From Deltaproteobacteria bacterium (GTDB lineage: Bacteria > Desulfobacterota > Deferrisomatia > Deferrisomatales > JACRMM01): DNA of 64,000 nucleotides. Every line of letters begins with the position of its first letter. Positions within the stretch are counted from its first letter, which is position 1. Shown piece after piece: positions 38,486 through 47,088 of this stretch. A model generated the notes under the pieces. The model saw only the letters and a program-made list of their open reading frames with translations, was not told the DNA's origin and searched no databases. The DNA is taken from NCBI GenBank assembly GCA_016214985.1, contig JACRMM010000018.1, forward strand, positions 124,001 to 188,000, in the 5' to 3' direction. The position numbers and the translations under genes were made by a program.

Positions 38486-39525
38486 CGTTGACCCGCGGCG
38501 GCCTGGCGCTTGCGGTAGTCGTTTCGCAGCCGAAGTGCCTCGTCGAAGGCGTCGGCCGGCGCGTAGGAGCCGCGCACGAGCGGGTACGCGGCCTCGGCGG
38601 CCTTCACCCACAGGACCTCGGCCGCCGCGTCCACGTGGACCACGTTCAGGCCGCGCTTTCGCATGGCTTCCACGTCACGCGGGATCGACGCGCGGATCTC
38701 CTGGCGGATCTTCCGGCCCGCCTCCCGGGCCGCCTCAAGGAGCGCGGGCCGAACGTCGGCGGGGATCCTGTCCCAGGTGGCCTTGGAGATCACCGTGCCG
38801 CCCAGCAAGACCCCCCAGCGCACGTCCGTCATGTTCTTCGCGTAGGTGTACCACTGGAGGAGCACCGCGGCCTGGGGCGTGGTGGGCAGCGCGCCGACCA
38901 GACCGGTCTGGAGCGCGGTGGAGATCTCGGTCGACGGCAGGGGCACGGGGTTGAAGCCCGAGGCCTTCCAGATCTCGGCCGTCTCGTCCGTGCCGCTCCA
39001 GACGAAGAGCTTCAGGGGCCTCAGGTCGTCGGGTGTGCGCACCGGCGTCTTGGTGAAGAAGTGGACCCACCCGGCGTCGGCCCAGTGCAGGAGCACATAC
39101 CCCTTGGCCAGAAACGCCTTCTCGATCCGTGGGCTCATCTGCTCCAGGACGTAGTCGAACTCAGGGAAGGACTGGTACATCATCGCGACCTGGAGGGCCA
39201 GCACCGAGCGGTCGATGTCCGCGAGCCCCGAGCTGCCGAGCGACGCGCCGTTGAGCGTGCCCAGTCGGATCTTCCGGACCACGTCGTCGTCGTCCCCCGC
39301 CACGCCCCCCGGGTACAGGCGCAGCGTGACGCGGCCGCCCGAGGCCGCCTTCCACTTCTCCCCCATCTCCTTCAGGATCAGGTGCCACGCCGACCCCTCC
39401 GGGGCCAGGGTCGCCATCTTCACGAGGAGCGGCTCGGCGCGAGCCGCCGAGCCCCACAGCACCGCGATCCCGAGGATCACGGCGACGGTCCACAGCGATC
39501 TTGTCCGAGCTCTCACGGTCTTCAC
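38482..39525 (-). CDS. dctP: TRAP transporter substrate-binding protein DctP
   Basis: A 347-residue periplasmic protein with a signal peptide (about residues 1-30, RTRSLWTVAVILGIAVLW, cleavage after ARA). The mature part begins LLVKMATLAPEGSAWHLILK, and the family pattern runs on with GGRVTLRLYPGGVAGDDDDV, KLFVWSGTDETAEIWKASGF and TTPQAAVLLQWYTYAKNM. The conserved Arg that binds a substrate carboxylate in DctP proteins is not certain from sequence alone. GTG start with AAGGAGG seven bases upstream. It lies between the TatT lipoprotein gene and the fused membrane subunit. Confidence 0.93.
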   Translation of the reverse strand: MKTVRARTRSLWTVAVILGIAVLWGSAARAEPLLVKMATLAPEGSAWHLILKEMGEKWKAASGGRVTLRLYPGGVAGDDDDVVRKIRLGTLNGASLGSSGLADIDRSVLALQVAMMYQSFPEFDYVLEQMSPRIEKAFLAKGYVLLHWADAGWVHFFTKTPVRTPDDLRPLKLFVWSGTDETAEIWKASGFNPVPLPSTEISTALQTGLVGALPTTPQAAVLLQWYTYAKNMTDVRWGVLLGGTVISKATWDRIPADVRPALLEAAREAGRKIRQEIRASIPRDVEAMRKRGLNVVHVDAAAEVLWVKAAEAAYPLVRGSYAPADAFDEALRLRNDYRKRQAAAGQR

Positions 39526-39545
39526 GGCACAGCCTCCTTCGGCGT

Positions 39546-40475
39546 TCACTCGAGAAAGAGCTGGTCGGCCCGTCCCAGGAGCCACCGGGCCCGGCGCTGG
39601 GAGAGCAGGTTCGCGAGCCGCTGGTCGGGGGCGGCGTCGACGTCGACCGCCAGGGCTTCGCCCAGGAGTCGCGTGAACTCCAGACGGTTCTGGGTGCCGA
39701 CCGAGACCGTCTCGGCGAAGGTCACCAGGGGCGCGGCGCGCTGACCCTTCGCGAGCACGAGCGCGCGCTCCAGGTGCCGGCGCGCCCTCTCCGCCGACCC
39801 GCCGGCCGCGGCGGGCCTCCCGCCGTCGTAAGCGATGAAGAAGTCGTGGGCGGCGCCGAGGCCGAACCCCTCGTCGAGCGCCAGAGCCCGCTCCATCAGC
39901 GCTGCGGTCAGCGAGAGGTCGGCGGAGAGCTCGGGGTCGTGCTTGGCCAGCGAGATCGCCGCCCCCCACGAGGCCGCGGTCCAGTAGAGGAGCGGAACCT
40001 GGGCCGGAACGAGGCGGCCGAGCGCCGCCGGCGCATCGGAGCGCAGACCCGTGCGAAAACCGGGCGCTGCCGCCTCCAGCCCCCGCAGACCATACTCCGT
40101 CGCGCGCCGGTAGAGGCCGAGGGCGCGGCGTCGGAGCGCGGTGGCCCCCTCCAGGTCGCTGTCCTCCCGGTAGTCGGCCTCCTGATCGAGGAAGGCGTAG
40201 GCGTACTGCGTGAAGCCGCTCGCCCCGGCGAGCAGGAGGCCCAGGTGGGAGGGCGACTCCTCGAGCAGCCCCTCCATCGTCTTCAGGGCGAAAGGCAGGG
40301 CATCCCGGATGAGCTCGGGGTCGTTGTCCCGGGCGTAGGCCGCTCCGCCGCCGGCCAGCGCGTCTCCGAGGGCATCGACGGCCAGGCGTTTGGGCGAGCA
40401 GCCCCACGAGCCCGCGGCGAGCACAGCGACCACCACGACGCGGGCGACGGCCCCCCACGCTCGGCACCGTCCCAC
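39546..40475 (-). CDS. TatT-like TRAP-associated tetratricopeptide lipoprotein
   Basis: A 309-residue predicted lipoprotein. The N-terminus VVVVAVLAAGSWGC is a signal peptide ending in a slightly irregular lipobox (S-W-G-C). The rest is helical and resembles the TRAP TatT component family, whose Treponema member forms a trimer that docks binding proteins. Typical stretches are LLLAGASGFTQYAYAFLDQE, LYWTAASWGAAISLAKHDPE and the C-terminal LLSQRRARWLLGRADQLFLE. The GTG start is one base after the EF-P-like stop codon. Order tatT - dctP - dctQM is that of TPAT systems, thought to handle hydrophobic or periplasmic ligands. Confidence 0.9.
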   Translation of the reverse strand: MGRCRAWGAVARVVVVAVLAAGSWGCSPKRLAVDALGDALAGGGAAYARDNDPELIRDALPFALKTMEGLLEESPSHLGLLLAGASGFTQYAYAFLDQEADYREDSDLEGATALRRRALGLYRRATEYGLRGLEAAAPGFRTGLRSDAPAALGRLVPAQVPLLYWTAASWGAAISLAKHDPELSADLSLTAALMERALALDEGFGLGAAHDFFIAYDGGRPAAAGGSAERARRHLERALVLAKGQRAAPLVTFAETVSVGTQNRLEFTRLLGEALAVDVDAAPDQRLANLLSQRRARWLLGRADQLFLE

Positions 40476-40476
40476 G

Positions 40477-41040
40477 TCACGCCCTCGACACGAAGTGGCC
40501 GTCCCGGGTATCCACGCGAATCCTCTCGCCCGGAGCCAGGTAGGGGGGCACCAGGATCTTCAAGCCCGTCTCCAGCACCGCCTCCTTCAACTGGGCCTGG
40601 GCCGTGGCGCCCTTGATCGTGGGCGGCGTGTCCACCACCGAGAGCTCGACGACCATGGGGGGGTCGACGCTCACCACCCGCCCCTGATACAGGCCGAGCT
40701 GCACCTCCGTGCCGTGGAGCAGGTAGCCCTGGACCGGCTCGAAGAGCTCCGCGCCCACCTCGAACTGCTCGTAGGTCTCGAGATCCATGAACACCCCGTT
40801 GTCGCCGGCGGCGTACAGGAACTGCCCCTTGCGGCGCTCGAAGTCCGCCTCGTAGACCTTGTCTCCGCCGCGCAGCGTCTTGTCCAGCACCTGATCGGTC
40901 AGGAGGTTGCGGTACCGGACCTTGACCATGAGGTTCGCCCCGCGGGCCGAGGGGCTTTGGAGCGTCACGTCCATGAGGCGGCACGGGGCGCCGTCGAGCT
41001 GCATTACCATGCCGCGTTTGAGGTCCGACGCCTGTACCAT
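40477..41040 (-). CDS. Elongation factor P-like protein (YeiP/EfpL type)
   Basis: A 187-residue three-domain EF-P paralogue: KOW-like N-domain (SDLKRGMVMQLDGAPCRLMD), OB fold, and C-terminal OB fold ending PPYLAPGERIRVDTRDGHFV. Domain I carries SPSARGANLMVKVRYRNL, so the loop tip has Arg where EF-P usually has a modified Lys. This is characteristic of the YeiP/EfpL group, which helps ribosomes through proline stretches and some other stalls. The ATG at 41040 has AAGGAG eight bases upstream. It is first in an operon with the TRAP genes, perhaps only by promoter sharing. Confidence 0.88.
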   Translation of the reverse strand: MVQASDLKRGMVMQLDGAPCRLMDVTLQSPSARGANLMVKVRYRNLLTDQVLDKTLRGGDKVYEADFERRKGQFLYAAGDNGVFMDLETYEQFEVGAELFEPVQGYLLHGTEVQLGLYQGRVVSVDPPMVVELSVVDTPPTIKGATAQAQLKEAVLETGLKILVPPYLAPGERIRVDTRDGHFVSRA

Positions 41041-41272
41041 GCTCGTGCTCCTTGCCAGGAAAGCGGTCTGTGGTTCGCCCGGACGCCGGCTCGGCCCTCC
41101 GGGGCCGCGAGAGTGTACCCGCACCCGGCGCAACGGTCCATGACGATCGGGCCCCGAACCTCGCGTCAGGCCTCCGGACAAACGCAGGGCCAGCCGCTGA
41201 CCGCGGGTGACGTCCCGGGCCCCGGCGGTATATTGGAGGCCCTCGTCGCGCCGAGAAACGGAGGAGAGGTCC

Positions 41273-42025
41273 ATGGAGCACAGCCACGCGATCCTTCGGG
41301 TCCAGGACCTCTGGCGGGAATATGGTGAGAGCGGTGCGGCCCTGCGCGGCGTCCACCTGGAGGTGGAGGCACGTTCCGTCGTGGCCCTCTACGGCACGAG
41401 CGGCTCGGGCAAGACCACGCTCCTGAACCTCCTGGCGGGTCTGGACCGCCCGACCCGGGGGCGGGTCGAGGTGGGGGGTCAAGATCTCGAGGCGCTCGGG
41501 GAGAAGGGGCGCACTCTCCTGCGGCGCCGCCGACTGGGGTTCGTCTTTCAGTTCTTCAACCTCCTGCCGACGCTCACCGCGTTCGAGAACGTGTACCTCT
41601 CGCTCGAGCTCGCCGGAACACCCAACCGCAGCGCCGCCCGGGAGGCCCTGGCGTCGCTCGGCCTCGCCGGCAAGGAGCGCCGCTATCCCCACGAGCTCTC
41701 CGGCGGGGAGCAGCAGCGCGTGGCCATCGCGAGGGCCCTCGTGAAGAAGCCGGCGCTCATCCTCGCCGACGAGCCCACGGGCAACCTCGACACGCGAACC
41801 GGGGACGACGTGCTCGACCTCCTGGCGGGCCGGTGCCGCGAGGTCGGCGCCACGCTGCTCATGGCGACCCACAGCGCCCGGGTTTCGCGCGTGGCCGACC
41901 GCATCCTATGCATGGTGGACGGGGTGCTGGAGGAGGGAGCCCGCTGCGCCGACACCCAGGAGGCAACGACAGAGGGAAGCTCGGCACGAGGGCTCCGCGC
42001 CGGGGATCCTTCAGCGTCCGGATAA
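41273..42025 (+). CDS. LolD/MacB-like ABC transporter ATP-binding protein
   Basis: A 250-residue ATPase of the MacB/LolD/FtsE family. Walker [22 protein letters not shown]-loop [20 protein letters not shown], signature [17 protein letters not shown], Walker [14 protein letters not shown] and the H-loop ATHS are all present. The ATG at 41273 follows GGAGGAGAGG. The C-terminal tail of about 25 residues is unconserved and overlaps the convergent MFS gene by 15 bases. No permease is adjacent. An FtsX-type permease gene on the same strand at 50.6 kb is the obvious candidate partner, 8.6 kb away beyond the peptide locus. Confidence 0.93.
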   Translation: MEHSHAILRVQDLWREYGESGAALRGVHLEVEARSVVALYGTSGSGKTTLLNLLAGLDRPTRGRVEVGGQDLEALGEKGRTLLRRRRLGFVFQFFNLLPTLTAFENVYLSLELAGTPNRSAAREALASLGLAGKERRYPHELSGGEQQRVAIARALVKKPALILADEPTGNLDTRTGDDVLDLLAGRCREVGATLLMATHSARVSRVADRILCMVDGVLEEGARCADTQEATTEGSSARGLRAGDPSASG

Positions 42026-43351
42026 CCTCTCGCCGTCCGGGCCCTCGGGTGCGGCGCCACCCGGGTCCGTCACGGCTTCGCGGCGAAACCCCGGGACCTG
42101 CCGTCCTGCTGGCCGGCCCCAGAGCCACACCGCGGCCAGGGTGGAGAGTCCCCCACACACGGCGTAGACCAGGGGCACGTTCTTGCCGGTCAGATCCCCA
42201 CCGATTCCCCCGAGCACCGCGCCCACCGCCGCTGCGCCCATCGCGGCCGTCTGAAGGAGCGCCATCACCCGGCCGCGGAGCTCGCTCGGCGTCTCGAGCT
42301 GGAAAAGGGACTGCAGCGCCACGTTGAAGGCGGCCGACGTCCCGCCCACGCCGGCGACGAGGACAAGGGCCGACCAGGGGTGACGCACCAGCGCGAGTGC
42401 CCCGACGCAGCCCGACCCGAGCGCCAGCGCGACGGTCGCGCTGCGACCCCCTCGCACCGCGGCCCCGGGCAGCGCGGCCGCTGAGAGCCCGGCCACCGCT
42501 CCCGCGGCGTGCGCAGCGAGGAGAAAGCCGTACCACCGAGGACCCTGCCCGAGGCACTGTGTGACGTAGAAGGGAAGCAGCACGAACACGGGCTGCGCCA
42601 ACGCGCCGGTGAGCGCCACGACCAGGAGCAGATCGAACAGGGCCGGCCGGGACCGAAGGAACGCGGCGGCGGCCGACAGGTCCGACGCAACGCTGCGGGA
42701 GGACCCGAGCGGCGCCGCGGACGGAGCCGGCGCGCCTGAGGGAAAGCGGACCAGAGCCTCCGAGCCCGCGGCGTAGAGGAAGGTCAGGCCGTCCAGGAGA
42801 AACAGGGCCGGCGCGCCGACCCACGCGTAGAGCGCGCCGGCCACCGCGCGCCCGGCCACGGACGCGGCCTGGTGCGACAACTGGGTGAGGGAGTTGGCCG
42901 CTGCGAGCCGACGAGGCGGTACGAGCTCGGGAAGAGCGGCTCCCAGGGCCGGAATGAAAAAGGCCAGCAGAGCGCGGTCGAGAAGCGCGGCCCCGACCAC
43001 CGCAGCGGTAAGCACGGGCGATCCGGGCGCCAGCAAGAGGAACGAGCCGGCCAGCGCCAGCGAGGAGAGTCCGCTCGCCGCGTCGCACGAGACGAGGATC
43101 CGGCGGCGGGAGCACCGGTCCGCGACTGCGCCGCCCAGGGGCGTGAGGAGCAGCCCCGGCAACACGGCCGCGGCGGAGACCACGCCCAGGACGCTCGCGG
43201 ACCCCGTGGCCTCCATGGCCCAGTACAGGAGCGCGAGGGAGAACGCCTGGCTGCCCACCAGGCTCACCAGCTGCCCCTGCCAGAGGAGCAGGAAGTCCCG
43301 ATTCAGCAGCGGCCGGGGATCCGGAACCGCGTCACCGTCGGCGGAACGCAT
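42011..43351 (-). CDS. MFS transporter, probable exporter of the peptide locus
   Basis: A 446-residue major facilitator with about twelve helices, closest in style to the MFS_3/EntS group that exports siderophores and drugs. The start [20 protein letters not shown] and the loop [18 protein letters not shown] are typical, and the second half has [20 protein letters not shown]. It starts 21 bases after the radical SAM gene on the same strand, so the two are almost surely cotranscribed. Export of the modified peptide is inferred from this pairing and not from sequence specificity. Confidence 0.88.
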   Translation of the reverse strand: MRSADGDAVPDPRPLLNRDFLLLWQGQLVSLVGSQAFSLALLYWAMEATGSASVLGVVSAAAVLPGLLLTPLGGAVADRCSRRRILVSCDAASGLSSLALAGSFLLLAPGSPVLTAAVVGAALLDRALLAFFIPALGAALPELVPPRRLAAANSLTQLSHQAASVAGRAVAGALYAWVGAPALFLLDGLTFLYAAGSEALVRFPSGAPAPSAAPLGSSRSVASDLSAAAAFLRSRPALFDLLLVVALTGALAQPVFVLLPFYVTQCLGQGPRWYGFLLAAHAAGAVAGLSAAALPGAAVRGGRSATVALALGSGCVGALALVRHPWSALVLVAGVGGTSAAFNVALQSLFQLETPSELRGRVMALLQTAAMGAAAVGAVLGGIGGDLTGKNVPLVYAVCGGLSTLAAVWLWGRPAGRQVPGFRREAVTDPGGAAPEGPDGERLSGR

Positions 43352-43372
43352 CGGGTCGCCCGGCTCGCGGGA

Positions 43373-44674
43373 CTACCGCACGCCGTGCCGGTGCAAGGCG
43401 TCCTGTTGCACCAGGGCCTCCAGCGCGGCGTCGAGGTAGGCTTTGCGGCACTCCACACCGTCCATCCTGCCCTCGCGCTGGTAGCGAAGGTACCGGCACC
43501 CTCCGAAGCACAGGGGTAGATACTCGCAGGCGCAGCACCGCGCCTCGGTCCTCCAGCGTTCCCCCCCGTACGCGGCGCGATGATCTCTCGGCCCGGACCA
43601 CAGATCCCCCGCCGCGAACTCGGGGTGGCCGACCAGGGCCAGGCACTTATAGAGCCCCCCGTCCCAGTGGACGGTGAAGGCGTCGTCGAGATCGGCCATG
43701 CAGGGGGTCGGCTGGATTCGCGCTGTCTTGAACCCCCTCCGGAGAACCTCCTCCCGCAGCGCCAGCGACGCCTCCACCACCCAGGGCTCGTCCGCGCTCA
43801 AGCAACCGGCCGCAAACTCGGGAGGGGCGAAGCGGCTGCGAACCTGGACCACGGGCTCGAAGCGCACCTGAGCCAGGCGGCCTGGTCCAAGGCCCGACGC
43901 CTCGAGCCGGTCGAGAAGGCGCGGGAACTCCCGCCAGTTCTCTCGCGTGTAGTTGCCCCCCACGGCAAGCGGCGCGAGGTCGCAACACGCCTGCACGTTC
44001 GCCAGTACGGCCTCGAAGCTCCCCCCTCCCGTCCGAAGCGGACGCGAGCGGTCGTGGGTCTCGGCCGGGCCGTCCAGCGTGACCCGGGCCGCGGCAAGAC
44101 CCAACGGCAGCAGCCCGGTCACCACGTCGGGGGTAAGGAGCGAGCCGTTCGTCACGAGGGTGAAGGAGAAGGCGGCGCCCCGCTCTTCGGCCACGGGCCG
44201 GAGGGCCGAAGCGATCTGCCGGAGCCGCTCGAGGTACAGCAGGGGCTCGCCTCCGTAGAAGTCCAGGGTGAGCCTCGTCTTCCCCGGGCCCAGCCGCCGT
44301 GCTGCGAATGCGACGAGCGCCTCTGCCGTGCTTGCGCTCATCGCCCCCGTGCCCTTGAGGGTTCCCTCGTAGCAGTAAGGACAGGCGAAATTGCACGACA
44401 TCCCGAGGATCACGGCCGCAGTGACGCCCGGGTCGACCCGGTTCACCTCATCGAGGAGACCGAGGACCTCGCGGCGCTCCGCCTCGGGGTCGGGCGCCAG
44501 GACTCCGAGGCGTTCCAGGGGCCCGGCCGCGCCGTCGGGCACGTCTCCCCGCTCGAGGCGCGTTACCGCCCCGGCAGGCAGGACGCTCAGGGACGCCTTT
44601 CGCGTGGAGAAGAGGAGCGTGTGACCGGGCCGCCCGGGCGCGGGGTAGGCCTTGCAGTAGGGCGAGATCGGCAT
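43373..44674 (-). CDS. Radical SAM/SPASM peptide maturase, geopeptide type
   Basis: A 433-residue radical SAM enzyme. The cluster motif CNFACPYC (Cys94, 98, 101) is followed by LDFYGGEPLLYLERLRQI and TLVTNGSLLT. The C-terminal half is SPASM-like, with CMADLDDAF, GLYKCLAL, then CACEYLPLCFGGCRYLRYQR and a last Cys in GVECRKAYLDAALEALVQQD. From memory this overall sequence is that of the geopeptide radical SAM maturases of Geobacter relatives. They are thought to modify a short Cys-containing peptide encoded next door; the chemistry is unknown to me. The start (ATG 44674) has a weak GGGGGAA site; an ATG six codons earlier is possible. It is divergent from the precursor gene, 256 bases away. Confidence 0.92.
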   Translation of the reverse strand: MPISPYCKAYPAPGRPGHTLLFSTRKASLSVLPAGAVTRLERGDVPDGAAGPLERLGVLAPDPEAERREVLGLLDEVNRVDPGVTAAVILGMSCNFACPYCYEGTLKGTGAMSASTAEALVAFAARRLGPGKTRLTLDFYGGEPLLYLERLRQIASALRPVAEERGAAFSFTLVTNGSLLTPDVVTGLLPLGLAAARVTLDGPAETHDRSRPLRTGGGSFEAVLANVQACCDLAPLAVGGNYTRENWREFPRLLDRLEASGLGPGRLAQVRFEPVVQVRSRFAPPEFAAGCLSADEPWVVEASLALREEVLRRGFKTARIQPTPCMADLDDAFTVHWDGGLYKCLALVGHPEFAAGDLWSGPRDHRAAYGGERWRTEARCCACEYLPLCFGGCRYLRYQREGRMDGVECRKAYLDAALEALVQQDALHRHGVR

Positions 44675-44739
44675 GGTTCCCCCGCGTGGCATCGGGCGTC
44701 GTCGCGAACCCGCGCGACTGCGGGCACGGAGCAACCTCC

Positions 44740-44767
44740 GGTATCACGGGCGGCAGAGCCCTGTCAA
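44740..44767 (-). promoter_or_regulatory. Candidate sigma70-like promoter of the radical SAM gene
   Basis: On the minus strand TTGACA (44767-44762) is followed, after 16 bases, by GATACC (44745-44740). The -35 is a consensus match and the -10 is weak. It lies 66 bases upstream of the maturase ATG. The spacing is plausible, but no supporting operator was found. Confidence 0.35.
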
Positions 44768-44894
44768 CGACCCCCCCGGCACGATCGACGTGAAGAAGCT
44801 GCTTGACCCGGCCGGCCCACTGCTGGTAGCCAGTGTCCTTCGGCACGGATCGTTCGGACTCTGCCCTGCACCGGGATCACCCGGGTCCCGGTTC

Positions 44895-44917
44895 TCTCGC
44901 CCCCCACGCGGGGGAGA
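44895..44917 (+). promoter_or_regulatory. Hairpin abutting the ribosome site of the precursor peptide gene
   Basis: TCTC-G-CCCCC(C)ACGC-GGGGG-AGA can fold into a stem of about nine pairs whose 3' arm touches the AGAAGGAGG ribosome site at 44915-44923. It could limit translation or protect the 5' end of the short message. Confidence 0.4.
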
Positions 44918-44930
44918 AGGAGGCACCGCC

Positions 44931-45035
44931 ATGGAGATACTGGAGCTCGTTGTGCTGGAAGAGGGGATCGAGCCCGCGGAGATCTCCGTCCTGGGCCTGT
45001 GCTGCATCCAGGGGTTTGCCTGGTACCGAGGGTAG
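44931..45035 (+). CDS. Putative geopeptide RiPP precursor, 34 residues
   Basis: ATG at 44931 is preceded by AGAAGGAGG at a good distance and the frame ends at TAG 45035. The product has an acidic, hydrophobic leader (MEILELVVLEEG) and a C-terminal GLCCIQGFAWYRG with adjacent cysteines, an aromatic pair WY and glycines. Short Cys-bearing peptides with this leader style are the recognised partners of geopeptide radical SAM maturases, and the matching enzyme is encoded divergently next door. The cleavage point, the modified residues and any bound metal are unknown. It is too short for routine gene callers. A hairpin follows at 45045-45069 and the TonB receptor gene begins 79 bases later. Confidence 0.85.
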   Translation: MEILELVVLEEGIEPAEISVLGLCCIQGFAWYRG

Positions 45036-45044
45036 CGACCGGCA

Positions 45045-45069
45045 GCCCGGGGGCGTAAGCCTCCCGGGC
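45045..45069 (+). terminator. Stem-loop between precursor and TonB receptor genes
   Basis: GCCCGGG / CCCGGGC, a perfect 7-bp stem with an 11-base loop, ten bases after the precursor stop codon. There is no T-tract. In RiPP operons a stem at this place often lets most transcripts end after the precursor, so the peptide is made in excess. That role is inferred. Confidence 0.45.
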
Positions 45070-45114
45070 GCCCCGGCGCCACCGGGGCCAAGATCCACCC
45101 GCTGCGGAGGGTTC

Positions 45115-47022
45115 ATGGGGGTGAAGACCACGTTCCGCGCGCTCCTGCTTCTGGCGCTCGTGCTCCTGGCGCTTCTCGCGCCGGCCGGCTCCGTTGGCTG
45201 GGCAGCCGGCGGCGGAGGCCAGCGCGCGGCGCTCGACGAGCTCCTCCTCTACTGGGACGAGAAGGACCTCTACGTCGAGTCCGCGACCCGCTGCGAGCTC
45301 CCCCGCTCCCAGGTGGCCGAGAACGTGACCGTGATCACCGCCCGGGAGATCGAGGCCCTCCACGCCCACTCGGTCGCAGAGGTGCTCAACACCGTGCCCG
45401 GGATCTTCGTGCTCTTCCAGGGCCGGGACTTCAGCAGCCCCTCGAACCTTCTCCTTCAAGGCGCGAGCGAGCGCCACACCCTCGTGCTGGTCGACGGCGT
45501 GCCGTGGAATCAGCTCGGCGACAACCACGCGGAGACCCTCACCCTCCCGGTCGCGATCATCGAACGAATCGAGATCGTCAAGGGGCCCGCCTCCTCGGCC
45601 TGGGGCTCGGCGCTCGGCGGCGTGGTCAACATCCTCACCAAGGCGCCCGGGTCGTCGCCGGTTCCCCACGGGACGGTGAGCGCCTCTTACGGGGAGAGGA
45701 ACACCCAGGACTACGGCGCCGAGCTCTCGGGCGCCGCCGGCCCCCTGGGCTACTATCTGCACGGCGGGCACCGAGAGTCCGAAGGCCTGCGGGCGGACCG
45801 CTCGTCGCGCGCGAACGACCTCTACGGCAAGCTCCGGCTACCCCTCGGGCAGGACGTCGTCCTCGGCCTCACCGCCAGCCACGGCGACGCGTCCCTGCGG
45901 GTCCTCGATCTCCCGGAGTTTCACGTCACCCAAAAGGCCCAGGCCCGCCCCTCGTTCGGGACGCTGTCGCTCAACGCGGGCCTCGCTCCGGATCTGCGCC
46001 TGACCCTCTCGGCGTACGCCCTGCGGCAGAAGATCGTCAGCAAAGGGGAGGACTCCGCCACAGGAGAGGTCCTTCTGGACCAGACCTTCGTGGACCGTTC
46101 TCTCGGGGGCACGGGAAAGGTCGTGTGGTCGACCGGACGCCACACGCTCGTGGTCGGCACCGACCTCAGCCACGGCGAGCAGGAGCAGAACGTCGTGGAC
46201 CGGCCGTCGAACCCCTCGGTAGACCGCTGGGCGGTGTTCGCCAACGACACCCTGAGCCTGGGCGACGTGACCGTCACCCCGGGACTTCGCTACGACCGCA
46301 ACAGCATCTCCGGCGGCTTCACGAGCCCGAGCCTCGGAGCGACCTGGCAGGTCACAGGGAGCACCCTGCTCCGAGCGTTCGTGGCGAGGGGGTTCACCTA
46401 CCCGCCCCTGGCCTACACGTCGGTCGGCGACGGGAGGTTCCTGCAGCCGAACCCCGACCTCGAGCCGGAGAAGGTCTGGTCCTACCAGGCCGGCGCCGAG
46501 ACCGCCCTGGGAAGCATCGCGCGGGTCCGGGCCGACGCCTTCTACCACCGCCAGACCGATGCGATCGAGCGGGTGTGGGACGCCCTGGGCCCCGGGCAGG
46601 ATCAGATGCGGAACGTGGCGAGACTCGACACCCAGGGTGTGGAGGTAGCGCTCGAGACCGTGCCTCGCTACGACGTGTCGCTGCGGGCGGGCGCAACGGT
46701 CGTGCGGCTGGATCCCGCGCCCGAGGCGGTCACAACCGGGAAGTACTCCTATGCGCTCGCCCTGACCTACGACGACCGCGTCTCCTGGCGGGCCCAGTGG
46801 TCCGGGGTGTACAAGCGCTGGCTCGTCGAGCCGGACTCGACCGCCCGGTCCAACGGCGTGGTCTGGGACTTCACGCTCGACAAGCGGGTTTTCGCGGCGG
46901 GAGAGACCTCCGCCGACATCTTCTTCGCGGCGCACAACGTGTTCAACGCGTCGGCGTACGCCTCGGACCTCTTCCCGAACCCTGGCCGATGGGTCGAGGG
47001 GGGCATCCGGTTCCACTTTTGA
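45115..47022 (+). CDS. TonB-dependent outer-membrane receptor of the peptide locus
   Basis: A 635-residue receptor. The ATG at 45115 follows GCGGAGGG. A signal peptide covers about residues 1-31. The plug domain runs about 60-180: VTVITAREIEALHAHSVAEV, LLLQGASERHTLVLVDGVPW and IERIEIVKGPASSAWGSALG are hallmark motifs of BtuB/CirA-type plugs. The rest is a 22-strand beta-barrel ending in the aromatic GGIRFHF. Such receptors import scarce ligands, usually metal chelates, vitamins or peptides, using TonB energy. Position directly after the Cys-Cys precursor gene suggests the modified peptide, perhaps metal-loaded, as ligand. No tonB/exbBD genes are in the window. The TonB box is not obvious. Confidence 0.93.
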   Translation: MGVKTTFRALLLLALVLLALLAPAGSVGWAAGGGGQRAALDELLLYWDEKDLYVESATRCELPRSQVAENVTVITAREIEALHAHSVAEVLNTVPGIFVLFQGRDFSSPSNLLLQGASERHTLVLVDGVPWNQLGDNHAETLTLPVAIIERIEIVKGPASSAWGSALGGVVNILTKAPGSSPVPHGTVSASYGERNTQDYGAELSGAAGPLGYYLHGGHRESEGLRADRSSRANDLYGKLRLPLGQDVVLGLTASHGDASLRVLDLPEFHVTQKAQARPSFGTLSLNAGLAPDLRLTLSAYALRQKIVSKGEDSATGEVLLDQTFVDRSLGGTGKVVWSTGRHTLVVGTDLSHGEQEQNVVDRPSNPSVDRWAVFANDTLSLGDVTVTPGLRYDRNSISGGFTSPSLGATWQVTGSTLLRAFVARGFTYPPLAYTSVGDGRFLQPNPDLEPEKVWSYQAGAETALGSIARVRADAFYHRQTDAIERVWDALGPGQDQMRNVARLDTQGVEVALETVPRYDVSLRAGATVVRLDPAPEAVTTGKYSYALALTYDDRVSWRAQWSGVYKRWLVEPDSTARSNGVVWDFTLDKRVFAAGETSADIFFAAHNVFNASAYASDLFPNPGRWVEGGIRFHF

Positions 47023-47088
47023 GGGGAATTGCATCGGAGCTCTTGCTGGCGTTCTTGGGGATCCGTTCGTCGTAACGGTGGGGGTCGG

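Noticed and set aside
36635..38491. 618-codon plus-strand frame opposite dctQM
   Set aside because: Highly charged, His/Glu/Arg-rich composition typical of an antisense shadow of a hydrophobic membrane protein.
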